A stretch of DNA of 64,000 bases from Cymbomonas tetramitiformis (GCA_001247695.2 LGRX02015975.1:36164-100163); one strand, 5' to 3'. Positions 50,802 through 60,520 are shown, counted from the stretch's first letter. Notes: generated by a model from the letters alone, not told the origin. Made by a program: numbers and translations.

Positions 50802-53591
50802 ATGACGAAAACGCTTCTCCCAGCCGGCTGCCTAGTGTTTCAGCTCATCTTCGCACTCAGCGCAGATGCGAACGACCTAGAGGCCTTTGTCAAGTTTCCA
50901 AGCCGCGCCTCCCTCGTGCGCACAAGAAATGCTCAAGGCGCGGAGAACATCGCGTGGTTGGAGACGGTCGGTGGAGTCACAAACGTGTGGTTGGCGTCCG
51001 AAGAGGACGCGTGGAGGGCTTTACAAGTGACTCACTTCGATGTGGATGACGCCTCCGACATTTCCAACTTACAGTTTCTTCCCGACGTGCGCGGACGAGA
51101 GTTACTGCTACTCTTCGTGCGCAAGCCTCACAGTGACACCAACCCGTACCACTACGCGAGCCCTTCCGCGGCGCCCTCCGGCACCTTCGTGGCAGGAGCC
51201 GCTGGTGGAGCTTTGCAGATATCCCACGAGGGCGCTGCCAGCGTGTCCCCGGACGGATTGGCCCTGCTCATCGTCCGGGACGCAACCGCATGTCCGGTGA
51301 CACACCCGGCTCTTTGCGTAGGGGTCACGTCTTCGGTCTGGGCACAGCCGATCGTGCTGCCAACTGTTGGCTCGCCTCTCCAACAGGGGGACATGGAGGC
51401 GACATTTCTGTTCGGCGTGAAACAGGGAAGTATTTCTGGGCTCACATGGCGGCCCTCGCCAACTCCCGTGAACCCAGCTACAGATCTGAGCGTCATCGCG
51501 TTCGCCAACGACCGCGGAGATCACGGCTTTGTTGGGATCTTCCAGTACGCAGGCTCCGGCGCTCCGAGTCCCTCGACCCAGCGCGTGACGTGGGTAAGCC
51601 CGTCGGTGGACACTGACTCGCAGCCCGTGTGGAGCCCGGACGGCGCACGCCTCGCTTGGATGCGCCTCCGAGTGCCTCCCGCGGATGACGGCTTCTCGCC
51701 CAATGATGGCAATGAAGGCAACCGAGGCCCGGACTTTGGTATCATGGTGGTGGACGTGGTGGTAGCTCCCAGCCTCGACGGTGAGGGAGACGGTCACGCC
51801 ATGGCACCATTGAAGATCTTCAATTCCCGACAGGTGTTCTTAGATGAGACCTACGGCTTGAGCTCATTCGGCTACGGCAGTCGACCTCTGAGCTGGGTAG
51901 GTAGCCGTCACCTGCTCTTCAGCACTGAGGCCCTGAGCGGATGGCTGCACGCTGCAGTGGTGCATGTCGAGCCTTCTCCACCACCGCCTTCCCCTTCCGC
52001 CCGGCGACCGGCGGTGCGATTTGCGGTGAAGGAGCTTCGTACTGGGTCCTGCGAGGATCGAGCTTGGGCCGTCGGTCCTCCAATATTGGTCGGTTCGCCA
52101 GCGACTCAGCACGCGTGGGTGTACCTCGCCAGCAACTGTCAGTGCCTCGACAGCCGCGGGGTGGAGCGAGTGCTGGTGCGGCTTCCCTCAGAAGGCCCCG
52201 GAGACGGCTCTGTCACGGTGGTACGCGTGGAAACCTTGGTGGTGGCAGACGCGTACACTGTGAGCGGTATGAGCGATCAGGGCGATGGGATGGTGGTCGG
52301 GCCCTCGCATTTCACCTTTCTGCAGAGCACTTGGAACTCGCCTGTGGCAGTCAAGGTGAAGAAGTCATCCTCCAACACCACAGACACAGGCAGCTGGTCT
52401 GCCCTAGGCGCCCCATCCTTCGTATTGAAAGCGGCTTCCTCACCTCCCGTCTCCCCAAAATATCCCACCATCACGGTGACCAATGACACCATCAGCAGCC
52501 CGGTGTTCAAGCCCTCGCTCTTTGCCCAGCCGGTGCCGATTGAGTTCCCCTCCGCCGACGGCAAGTTCACCCTGCATGGGCAGCTCTTCATGCCGCCAGA
52601 GGCTCACCAGGCTTCGGCACAGAACGCGACGTTCCCAGGGGTGGTGTACACGCATGGCGGCAGTGAACGGCAGGTATTTGCGGCATTTCATTACTCGGGT
52701 GTGTACGCGCAGCAGTATGCGGTGAACCAGTGGCTTGCCGCGCATGGCCTCGTGGTGCTATCCGTCAACTACCGCAGTGGCGTGGGCTTCGGACCGGCTT
52801 TCCGTCTCTGCGCTGACTGCATGTGGCATGGCGGCGCGGAATATCCCGACGTCCGGCAAGCGGCCATCCTCCTGGGAAATCGCACGCGGCTGTTGGCTAG
52901 CATGGCAGCTCCGCCGGCCAGTTGGGTGGCAGAGGAGGTTCCGCCAGTCGATCCCGCCCGTATTGGGATTTGGGGTATCAGCTACGGCGGTCTCAACGCT
53001 CTGCAGGCGGTGACCCGGAACTCGGACCTGTTTGCGGCGAGCGTCTCGATAGCAGGGATCTTCAACTGGGTCTCCCAATCGCGTTACGTAACGGACACCG
53101 GGCTGACGCGCACTGATGGTGTACGCTCCCCGGTGTTTTCAGGCCAGGGTTTAGGGTTTCATTCACTTAGGTCAGGGCCTGAACCACACTTGGCAGGGCC
53201 TCAGTGGCTGGCACATGTTCAACGTAATTTGAAAGTGATGTGGGAGAGCTCGCCGGTGGCACATGCCTCGGGGATCAGAAGTCCTTTGCTGTTAATCCAG
53301 GGAGACGCAGATGAGGAGGTGGATTTCCAAGAGCTGGTGGGGGTAGTGCGTGCTTTGAGAGCACAAGGTAAGAGGGCGGCTGAGAAGCCGTGTGATGGTT
53401 TAGAATCAAGCTGCGCAACGGAGAATGACCTGGAGGTGATGGTCTTTCCTGATGAGGCGCATGGGTTGGCCACTTATGAACACCAGCTCGAGTCGCTAAA
53501 GGCCACTCTCGAGTTTTTCCAGAAACACCTTATTAGTTCAACAAAGAGAAATCGCCTGCAAAAGAATCGAGCTTCCCGGAGGATCGAATAG
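50802..53591 (+). CDS. Secreted or membrane-targeted S9 family serine peptidase (DPP/acylaminoacyl-peptidase-like)
   Basis: 929 residues from ATG at 50,802, chosen because it opens with a typical signal peptide (MTKTLLPAGCLVFQLIFALS); the open frame extends upstream to 50,652 without a better start. Residues about 30-570 form an irregular beta-propeller-like region with WSPDGARLAW and a Cys-rich ending (CEDRAW, SNCQCLDSRG). The C-terminal alpha/beta-hydrolase domain has GVVYTHGGSERQVF (oxyanion side), GIWGISYGGL with Ser727, QGDADEEV with Asp837 and DEAHGL with His887, a complete catalytic triad. S9 enzymes cleave short peptides, often after Pro or from blocked N-termini. The gene is intronless and GC-richer than its flanks, unlike every other gene here. 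That could mean transfer or retroposition, but a full signal peptide and triad argue for function. Confidence 0.92.
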   Translation: MTKTLLPAGCLVFQLIFALSADANDLEAFVKFPSRASLVRTRNAQGAENIAWLETVGGVTNVWLASEEDAWRALQVTHFDVDDASDISNLQFLPDVRGRELLLLFVRKPHSDTNPYHYASPSAAPSGTFVAGAAGGALQISHEGAASVSPDGLALLIVRDATACPVTHPALCVGVTSSVWAQPIVLPTVGSPLQQGDMEATFLFGVKQGSISGLTWRPSPTPVNPATDLSVIAFANDRGDHGFVGIFQYAGSGAPSPSTQRVTWVSPSVDTDSQPVWSPDGARLAWMRLRVPPADDGFSPNDGNEGNRGPDFGIMVVDVVVAPSLDGEGDGHAMAPLKIFNSRQVFLDETYGLSSFGYGSRPLSWVGSRHLLFSTEALSGWLHAAVVHVEPSPPPPSPSARRPAVRFAVKELRTGSCEDRAWAVGPPILVGSPATQHAWVYLASNCQCLDSRGVERVLVRLPSEGPGDGSVTVVRVETLVVADAYTVSGMSDQGDGMVVGPSHFTFLQSTWNSPVAVKVKKSSSNTTDTGSWSALGAPSFVLKAASSPPVSPKYPTITVTNDTISSPVFKPSLFAQPVPIEFPSADGKFTLHGQLFMPPEAHQASAQNATFPGVVYTHGGSERQVFAAFHYSGVYAQQYAVNQWLAAHGLVVLSVNYRSGVGFGPAFRLCADCMWHGGAEYPDVRQAAILLGNRTRLLASMAAPPASWVAEEVPPVDPARIGIWGISYGGLNALQAVTRNSDLFAASVSIAGIFNWVSQSRYVTDTGLTRTDGVRSPVFSGQGLGFHSLRSGPEPHLAGPQWLAHVQRNLKVMWESSPVAHASGIRSPLLLIQGDADEEVDFQELVGVVRALRAQGKRAAEKPCDGLESSCATENDLEVMVFPDEAHGLATYEHQLESLKATLEFFQKHLISSTKRNRLQKNRASRRIE

Positions 53592-54700
53592 GTAGGTGGC
53601 TCTTGGTAACAACTGCATGATATGTACATGACAGATGCAAGTTGGTGGATGTGATTATAGGTAATCTCCGATACATTAACCTTTCCATTTTCAATGCAAA
53701 GCAGGGAATGTACTAAAAGTTGTCGTCGTCGACAGACCCTAAACATCCTGCATCATTGATAACTACCCTTCTCTACTGAGCAAGCTGAACTGTTTAAAGC
53801 CCACAAACCCACAACTCTATTATCTGCGAGGTATTGGCACGGCATTCTGACGATAAGACCTACTTCTCGTGGAGGCAGATCGAATTCTAAAAAGTATCGG
53901 ATACCGGCCAGCATGCTACGTGTTGCGGATGCATGGTCTAAGTCAGGACACGACCTTTAGAATCGATGATTGTATGCGTATTCCGAGGATGTTGATATAC
54001 CACAATCGAGAGTATGACGACGATATATTCGATGCTCGCAGCATCATTTTGTGCATAACTTGACGAGTCGCGTGTGACTTGTACAGTGCGCTCCTTAAAC
54101 ATTTTATTTGGCGTACATGGTCCCCGGCCCACTGTGACAGTTGCTCAGCAGAAAATGTGTCAAATTGTCGGCAATTTACTCGAATTGACAAGAAGGATTT
54201 TGACTGATGCCGCTGCCGCGGCGACTTGGCGGCGCATTGTAGGGCCATTCAAACTGCTGCCACCCGTCCGCTAAAATTGTGATGTTGCTCATTAAGCAAA
54301 AACTTTGTCCGCAAGGCAGAAGCACGTTGTTCGCATACACCCCTGGCATTGATATTTTGGCAATCAATTAAATCCAACCCGCTGTCCGCAAGGCAAAGCA
54401 CTAAGGCGATTCATCAATAGTTTCGGCAAAATGCTAGGTCCACGCAATAGTTAATGAAATAATTTTTGGATGCGCCACTCGAACGTCGAACCTAATAACA
54501 CGCGCAAACAGACAAACAAACAGACAAATGCACCTTACAAACGTTTTATAATATTAGGAGCTTCGTAGACCAAACAAGAAAACAAACAATTTCTGAAGAA
54601 AGTTTGCTCAGATTTTTTGTGTCGTAGTAGAACAATCGATCCACAAATAGCTGAATCTTCCTGAATATATAACGGCGGGTGGGTCACATATGACCCACAT
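53592..54700. other. No gene recognised
   Basis: AT-rich intergenic DNA after the S9 peptidase stop, with short ORFs only and a simple ACAAACAG run near 54,505-54,530. Confidence 0.45.
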
Positions 54701-54706
54701 ACCGGC

Positions 54707-55054
54707 TTAGGGGTTAATAATGCTACTAACAAATTTGGAGATATTTGGAGCTTGGTGTTTTCCTCGTGAAAGCAATCTTATATTTTCATATTTCGCACTA
54801 GCATTTGAAGAAGCTTGACTTACCGGCTTTAATGTTAAGATGCCATATTTTGGCTTATTAGTGATTCCGGGCTTGGTTAGAACATTTTTGCCTTTGTTTT
54901 TTATAATGAGGGTTTTGGGTTTTTGATTTGTAACTTCATTTGTTGCATTTCTTTTCGGTTTGGACACAATTGTGTTGTCTAATGTTCTATAGTTGAAAGC
55001 ACCAAATGATTTTTGGCATTTATTTTGGTCGGGATTTTCAAAACAACTTGTCAT
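54707..55054 (-). CDS. Small Lys/Asn/Ser-rich ORF, unknown
   Basis: Up to 115 residues, low complexity and basic (NKPKYGILTLKPVSQASSN, KPKTLIIKNKGKNVLTKPG). No domain recognised. It lies at the left edge of the AT-rich cluster of small ORFs that may be a decayed virus-like insertion. Doubtful on its own. Confidence 0.35.
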   Translation of the reverse strand: MTSCFENPDQNKCQKSFGAFNYRTLDNTIVSKPKRNATNEVTNQKPKTLIIKNKGKNVLTKPGITNKPKYGILTLKPVSQASSNASAKYENIRLLSRGKHQAPNISKFVSSIINP

Positions 55055-55451
55055 TATTATATACTTTCAATATATATATACATGCTGTAGCACGGATGAG
55101 CGTGCGAGAAATTGTCATGGCATTTTGCAACCGACAAAACGGGGGGCTCCTCAGCTCCCCCGAACGTTTCCGTCCGTCACACCTCTAATATATATTAGAG
55201 TTCCAACGCTCGGGGCATTGTGTCCAGGGGGGGCAGAGTGTATTGCCTCTGCCATTCATTGCATTGTGCTCAAGGGGTAAGTGCGTACTGACAACACCCC
55301 CTTCACTTGCAGGCTACTCAAGCACCGACATCAGCGACACCTCTATCCACTGCAACCCCGACGATGGCAATCGCAAAAGCACATAGTATTTCACAGAGTT
55401 GTTCCTGCTTCTCCCATGTGCATAGACTTGATTTCCCTCTAGTTTTCCAAA

Positions 55452-56039
55452 CTACCTATCCGCATAGCCTTCTTCCGTGCTCAATGACACAGCTCTAAAG
55501 CAAATATGTTTTCTATATGTAATCGCATCATCCCTGCTTGACATAGCCACACGCATTTGTGCTAAAGGCGCATCTGTGCTAAAGGTGCTACAACACACAC
55601 ACACATATATATAGGGAGTACTCATAGTATACACCGACGAATTTCCGGAAGAACTAGTGGACGGTGATGGATAACCGCCGCTTGGAGGAGTAAATGTGGA
55701 GACCGAAGGATAGTTAACGGCGCCAATAGTCATTGGTTTCATTTGATAACATCTCTCGGGCATTGCTCTATTTAACATCGCTTCCGATTTTAGAAACTCG
55801 GTAAATTGGATGTCGTCCGCAAATTTTGAAGTTTCGGGGAGAGCGTATGCAGAGACAATTGGGTGTCGTAGACGAATGTGACCTTGTGTTAAATGGTCCG
55901 TGTGACGAGATGCAAATGAATATAATTTATTCATTTGTTGTGCATCGTTTAATGAGTTGCCCCGTTTATCTCTCATCCTTGGAATTTGCAGTGGTTGACA
56001 ATGCTTGTCGAGTTTTGGTGGGTGTATAAAAGGTCGCAC
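55452..56039 (-). CDS. ORF of unknown function in the AT-rich cluster
   Basis: Up to 195 residues, including MRDKRGNSLNDAQQMNKLYS, SAYALPETSKFADDIQFTEF and a Pro/Ser-rich part. The last 60 or so residues run into a CA/TA-rich microsatellite and look non-coding. It overlaps the end of the next minus-strand ORF in another frame, consistent with a frameshifted longer gene. Confidence 0.4.
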   Translation of the reverse strand: MRPFIHPPKLDKHCQPLQIPRMRDKRGNSLNDAQQMNKLYSFASRHTDHLTQGHIRLRHPIVSAYALPETSKFADDIQFTEFLKSEAMLNRAMPERCYQMKPMTIGAVNYPSVSTFTPPSGGYPSPSTSSSGNSSVYTMSTPYIYVCVCCSTFSTDAPLAQMRVAMSSRDDAITYRKHICFRAVSLSTEEGYADR

Positions 56040-56229
56040 CAGATTCAGTTTGGAGAAATGACTTAAACTCGTCCAACAAGTTGTGCCGATTGAGCCAACT
56101 TATTCCTTCCGATGGTGAAGTTATTGTTTTTAAAATGACTTTTAAATTATCGATTTCCGCTTTACTTTTGAATTCTTCAAATAATGCTCGCCTCTCCACT
56201 GGCGTCATATCGTCAATCTTAGTTAACAC
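55966..56229 (-). CDS. ORF truncated at its 5' end by a MITE
   Basis: The frame encodes KIDDMTPVERRALFEEFKSK, DNLKVILKTITSPSEGISWL and NRHNLLDEFKSFLQTE. Upstream the same frame is open to the edge of the MITE at 56,281-56,437, and open again on the far side of the element, while the element itself introduces stops. So a longer gene was interrupted. The family was not recognised. Confidence 0.5.
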   Translation of the reverse strand: MLTKIDDMTPVERRALFEEFKSKAEIDNLKVILKTITSPSEGISWLNRHNLLDEFKSFLQTESGATFYTPTKTRQALSTTANSKDER

Positions 56230-56280
56230 AAAATGTTTATTGTTTTCTAATAGCGGGCGGTTGAACTTGGGTTCGGTGTA

Positions 56281-56437
56281 CAGTAATCACTCACCTTTAA
56301 GGAAACTCGACGTTAAGGAAACAGCCAGCGTTTTTCAAAACACCGGCATATTTGATATATCGCCCACATATTTAATAACTCTATGCAAAAATACGCTGGC
56401 GTTAATTTCCCGTTTTCTTAAAGGTGAGTGATTGCTG
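56281..56437. mobile_element. TA-flanked MITE (Tc1/mariner- or Stowaway-like)
   Basis: A 157-bp element with terminal inverted repeats beginning CAGTAATCACTCACCTTTAA on the left and CAGCAATCACTCACCTTTAA on the complement of the right end, flanked on both sides by TA. A TA duplication and 5'-CAG ends are typical of Tc1/mariner-family MITEs. Partial inverted similarity continues inward (CCAGCGT words). Confidence 0.8.
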
Positions 56438-56462
56438 TAATCTATAATCGGTTTGCCGTTGA

Positions 56463-56672
56463 TTAGACTAGTATTCCGTCATCGAAATTCGGGACCGAAG
56501 GTGCATATCCGCCAGATTTTCGTGCAAACATTTGTGTTTGTTTTAGTAATTTTTCATGACTTATAGGTGTTATTCCAAGAGCATTTGCTTCCATTTGCCT
56601 ACATAAAGCCGCGTTTTTACGTTTGCTTAAAGTTGAACGTAGCATATGATTTGTATTATTATTATATAGCAC
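56463..56672 (-). CDS. Small ORF, unknown
   Basis: 69 residues (LRSTLSKRKNAALCRQMEAN, FARKSGGYAPSVPNFDDGIL). Its 5' end is only 21 bp from the divergent ORF at 56,694. It may be the upstream portion of the same gene as the MITE-broken frame, which continues 3' in another frame. Confidence 0.45.
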   Translation of the reverse strand: MLYNNNTNHMLRSTLSKRKNAALCRQMEANALGITPISHEKLLKQTQMFARKSGGYAPSVPNFDDGILV

Positions 56673-56693
56673 AACATATTATATAACATTAAA

Positions 56694-56972
56694 ATGGGCA
56701 CCAGAAAGGAATGGATAGCGAAACTTCGCTCGTGCGCAAATGAGTATCAAAAAGGGAAAACTACTAAAATTGTTAATAGGTCTCCATCTAAACTAAAATT
56801 GCCTAGCATAAACAACACAAAAACACCTATACGACCACAATATGATTTATTGCCGGATGGACAATCACGAGCGAATGCGAAGACAATATATTCCCTTGAG
56901 TCACGAGGTTATTTGAGAAAACAAAAACAAATTTCAAATAGAATACGAGGAAAAAATAATATATTATTATAA
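56694..56972 (+). CDS. Small basic ORF, unknown
   Basis: 92 residues from ATG (MGTRKEWIAKLRSCANEYQK) to RIRGKNNILL, with NTKTPIRPQYDLLPDGQSRA in the middle. The codon pattern and clean start and stop suggest a real small gene. It lies 16 bp before the next ORF on the same strand. No family recognised. Confidence 0.5.
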   Translation: MGTRKEWIAKLRSCANEYQKGKTTKIVNRSPSKLKLPSINNTKTPIRPQYDLLPDGQSRANAKTIYSLESRGYLRKQKQISNRIRGKNNILL

Positions 56973-56988
56973 GATAATATACTATTAA

Positions 56989-57090
56989 ATGAAGTGCTCG
57001 TGTAAGGGTAAGCAAAAGAGGGCTAAAAGCTTGAAGAAAAATGCATTATATCATAAACCCTTGTATAGGAAGCGTTCAAAACATATCTAG
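56989..57090 (+). CDS. 33-residue highly basic ORF
   Basis: ATG at 56,989 (MKCSCKGKQKRAKSLKKNAL) to TAG at 57,090. Very Lys/Arg-rich, like small basic packaging or DNA-binding peptides of compact DNA viruses. It lies 12 bp before the next ORF. Tiny, so only moderately supported; its tight packing between neighbours is the main argument. Confidence 0.4.
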   Translation: MKCSCKGKQKRAKSLKKNALYHKPLYRKRSKHI

Positions 57091-57102
57091 CTTATAAGAT
57101 AT

Positions 57103-57276
57103 ATGGCCATTTTCAACAATTCTTGCGATTTACAAGCGTTCGGAAATGTGTTAGTAATGATAATTGCGGCAATCTTCGGTGGCATACGAATGAGTCGTTG
57201 CAAATATATCGAAACCCCGTGTTGGAAATGCCAAAGAGAATTAATTAGTGAATCGGAGTTGGCAACAAATGTGTAA
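57103..57276 (+). CDS. 57-residue membrane-type ORF
   Basis: ATG at 57,103 to TAA at 57,276. A hydrophobic helix (VLVMIIAAIFGGI) is followed by a Cys-containing tail (MSRCKYIETPCWKCQRELIS). Short membrane proteins with a Cys-rich tail occur in polinton-like viruses and other small dsDNA viruses, but this is a resemblance of form and not a proven homology. It stops 7 bp from the convergent MYND ORF. Confidence 0.45.
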   Translation: MAIFNNSCDLQAFGNVLVMIIAAIFGGIRMSRCKYIETPCWKCQRELISESELATNV

Positions 57277-57283
57277 TTTCAAT

Positions 57284-57529
57284 TTAGTTACACTCTAACT
57301 TGTGTCTTTTATAATCCATTTTTTGACACTCTCTCGAACAATAATATATATTTTTGCATTTTGCACAACATTTAACTTTAACATTGACATTGCTACAATG
57401 ATTGGCACACACAATAAGTTCAAAATAATAGCTGTTCAAATCATCACGTTCAAGCATTATTTTTTCTCTATACATTTTCATTTGAATTTCGATAGGAAGT
57501 GAAAAGACAAGATTGATTTGAGTAGACAT
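57284..57529 (-). CDS. MYND zinc-finger ORF (small)
   Basis: 81 residues. The C-terminal half has the MYND pattern of paired Cys/His ligands: CANHC, then CCAKCKNIYYCSRECQKMDY and KRHKLEC. MYND fingers bind two zinc ions and mediate protein contacts. The N-terminal half (SLPIEIQMKMYREKIMLERD) is not recognised. It is separated from the convergent 57-residue ORF by 7 bp. MYND genes occur in protists, fungi and some large DNA viruses. Confidence 0.65.
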   Translation of the reverse strand: MSTQINLVFSLPIEIQMKMYREKIMLERDDLNSYYFELIVCANHCSNVNVKVKCCAKCKNIYYCSRECQKMDYKRHKLECN

Positions 57530-57640
57530 ATTCGATTTAATTCAAATTTTACTTATTAAGAGCTCGTCTTAAAGCTATGAGAGAATGTGAGAGAATGTGA
57601 GAGAATACCATAAATTAACATAAATTTATTTATTTATCTA

Positions 57641-57779
57641 AATAAAAGGTAATGGGTACCGGGTAATGGGTTGTTTTTAAAAGTATATCAAAGGAAGAAT
57701 ATCATTTTGTATATTTATTTATTATTTGAAAATGTTTTTAAAAATGCCCATTACCCTGTGCCCATTACCCTATTTTATT
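57641..57779. repeat. About 139-bp inverted-repeat element
   Basis: AATAAAAGGTAATGGGTACC plus GGGTAATGGG at the left is mirrored by CCCATTACCCTGTGCCCATT plus ACCCTATTTTATT at the right, giving arms of about 42 bp. The flanks are AT-rich. It may be a MITE. Confidence 0.65.
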
Positions 57780-57832
57780 AAATACGCATTTGAACTAAAT
57801 TACGATTCCTGACGTAATTCTCACGTAGTTTC

Positions 57833-57876
57833 ACGAACCTAAACCCTAAACCCGGAACCTAATCCCTAAACCTACT
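57833..57876. repeat. Short telomere-like tract
   Basis: CCTAAACCCTAAACCCGGAA followed by CCTAATCCCTAAACC: about four imperfect CCCTAAA words. An interstitial remnant. Confidence 0.5.
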
Positions 57877-57879
57877 GAA

Positions 57880-59500
57880 ATGGGGGGTCGACGAAGGGGA
57901 CCCCCACCGGCGATGAAATCGACAAATTTTAATTTTTGTGACCCCTAGACACCCCCATAGACCCCCCGATGAGGCTGTCATAATTTCAAATCGGATAGCC
58001 AAAGTTAGTCAATGATAGCCAATGATAGCCAAACTATAGAGTGACACTGTCGTTTGGTCTGTATTGCCTCGTCTCTGTACTGCGTCCGTGTCAGCATGTC
58101 AATTTCCGCGTCTCTGGTTGGAGGTCCACCGTTTTTCGTCGACGACAGTGACACAATACAGACAAAAAGGACGACAATATAGAGGCAGAGGCGTGGATGT
58201 CGCCAAAATGAAATTAAGTATGGGGCGGACCGGGCGGTACAGGCTACATGCGGCGTATTTAAAAGAGTGTAATGAAAAGCGCGATGGATACCTGTTAGAT
58301 TCCTCAGATGCGAATTATATTTTTCATTGCTTATAAATTACGAGCAGCCGTTCGATTAAATCGGAACTTGGTCATCTAAGCCGTTATCAAAATCACACCG
58401 GTATCTTTCTGGAATCTGTCCGCTTCCGTTCGCGCTTTACACTGTGAAAACCTAGTGCGAAGGGTAGATTAATGAAGAGACTGACAAGTCTTCGCGATAT
58501 ATTAGAAGCGAATAATGTTTAATATAAGGTATTATGAACGCTAGGAAGCATCCCCGCACAGATTCGGTGACTGGAAGCAGATCCCGGATTCCCCGCTTCG
58601 TGTGGCGGAAGCGGGAACCGGCATCCGCAAAACGGCATTCCCTTCGGTATCCTGCCGAAGGGAACGCCAAGAAATAGTAATAACAACGACTGAAACATAT
58701 TTTCAACGCTGTATGTGTGCATCTGTGTTTCATTTGGTCATTTGGTTCACACGCTTCGAGCCCCGCGGCACATCGGGGATCGGGGAAGATATCTTCCGTT
58801 GAGCTGGTACGGCCCGAAATCAAAAATTCTTTCGGCCCGCCTTCGGCCCGCCCGGTCCGAACTACAAAATGCCCGAAAATTTTAATCTTAAGTATGGGAA
58901 AATGCAAAAATCGCAAAAATTTCATCAATTTTTTAGAAATTTGAGCCAAATTGGTTCGGCCCCAAAGCAATTTCTCTTTCGGTCCCACTTCGGCCCGGGC
59001 CTCATTTTGGCGACTCAGTTCGGCCCGGGGCCGGCCAATCGGGGTAAGATATCTTCCCTGTCCGGGATGGCGCGTGTAAGTTACAAAATACGCAAACCAA
59101 CGCAGGAAGTACGTGCTGGAATTGGCACTACGACTAGTTCGTACAGTCTAGTGTCATTCCAATATATCATCTTCGGTGGTCAGCTTGTGTCACTCAGCTC
59201 GGGTATATATTGTCTATTATCCGAGTCTAGTGATCCGTTTGTTCCGTCGGCTCTCGGGTCCCCACTGCCTGACTTGCCGTTTCTAGCAGGTTATGGACCC
59301 TTTCACGCTTGCGTGTGCTGATTTTTGGCGTTGAATTTTATGTCTTTATTGCTCTATCTTTACATTGAGCGTGCCCTTCCCTCTTGGGGCACTAGGAATC
59401 TGATTCCCGTCTCTCGCTTAGATTCAGTTGGTTTCGGCTTTGGGCAGTGACGACGAGGTAGACTCCTACGATCTTTGTTACGTTATTTCATTATTACATC
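57880..59500. other. No gene recognised
   Basis: AT-rich with GC-rich islands. Two blocks containing AAGATATCTTCC and CGGCCCG/TTCGGCCCG words (about 58,785-58,860 and 58,980-59,060) are similar to each other. The ORFs here are short and unconvincing. Confidence 0.4.
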
Positions 59501-59512
59501 TAATTTTCTTTG

Positions 59513-59749
59513 ATGGAATCACAGCAGATTTCTTCGAGTGAGGAGCTCATGGCTCTTTTAGCGACTATTGATGGCAAGCTGCTGAGTTTGGGTTCGCTTA
59601 ACCGCGCGCGCACGGTTGGCCTCATTCGTTCTATGGAGCGCGCTCTTTTGCATTTTCGGAGCTCGGAGATTTTGTGGCTACTGCCCGAAAGTACTGGTAA
59701 TAGTACTTTCGACGCCGAAAGTACTGTCACAAGTACTTTCACGGCATAA
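59513..59749 (+). CDS. 78-residue ORF, unknown
   Basis: From ATG at 59,513 (MESQQISSSEELMALLATID) to TAA at 59,749; contains GLIRSMERALLHFRSSEILW and a Ser/Thr-rich end made by a GTACTTTC-type repeat. The first 60 residues have protein-like composition. No family recognised. Confidence 0.35.
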   Translation: MESQQISSSEELMALLATIDGKLLSLGSLNRARTVGLIRSMERALLHFRSSEILWLLPESTGNSTFDAESTVTSTFTA

Positions 59750-60069
59750 TTTTTTTGTGCCAGGGGCACTACGACAGATACTCGGAATGATGTTTTTTAT
59801 TGAAACGTGCAAAGGTACACAATTCGGTTTTTATAATATACTGGATCAGGGCCAGATTGAGGTGCAAACGATAGTTCGGTTCCGAGTTCTGAAGGCTAAA
59901 CACTTCTCAAGTGCTCTACTTATTCACTCGTCACTCGGGCTGCAGGGTCAACCACCCGGCACCCGATGTCACACCACGGCCCAACGTTCGATTCCTGATC
60001 CGATCTCATTTCTAATTCCGATTCGTCATTCTCGATTCAGATGTCACGTCGACGGACTGACACGATGAC

Positions 60070-60280
60070 TGTCATACAGTACTGTCATACTACTGTACTG
60101 TCACACTGTCATACCCCCGACATCTGATACTCGATTTCATTGTCTTTCTGATTCCGATGCGAATCCGGCCATTCCCCGAGGGTCTGACTAAGTGCCACGA
60201 TGACCACCCCACAGTACTGTCATACTACTATAGTGTCATACTGTCATACTGTCATAGTGTCATACCCCGGACATCTGGTA
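60070..60280. repeat. Degenerate GTCATACT simple repeat
   Basis: Clusters of ACTGTCATACT-type words at 60,070-60,115 and 60,210-60,275, each followed by CCCCGACATCTG or CCCCGGACATCTG and TACTCG: a duplicated module of about 70 bp. Confidence 0.7.
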
Positions 60281-60477
60281 CTCGTTCTCATCGTGATTTC
60301 AAGCCCAATTTCACTGTCATCGTGTCAATCCCAGATTACTCCCGATGACACACACAGACGCATAGACATATAACAGACTATTGGGAATAAATGAATCTCG
60401 ATCGTCGTCTAAAAACCTTCATTTTGACACAATTTTCGTCGTCTAAAAGTTATTGCCACGTCATCTGAAATGTGCCA

Positions 60478-60520
60478 CGTAAGCGACACGTAAGCGACAC
60501 GTAAGCGACACGTAAGTCGT
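60478..60520. repeat. 12-bp tandem repeat, about 4 copies
   Basis: CACGTAAGCGACACGTAAGCG: the unit ACACGTAAGCG(A) is repeated about four times. Confidence 0.85.

Noticed and set aside
57833..57876. Chromosome end
   Set aside because: Only about four imperfect CCCTAAA words with ordinary sequence on both sides.
58064..58336. 90-codon plus-strand ORF
   Set aside because: Odd composition and no recognisable features; not distinguishable from chance.
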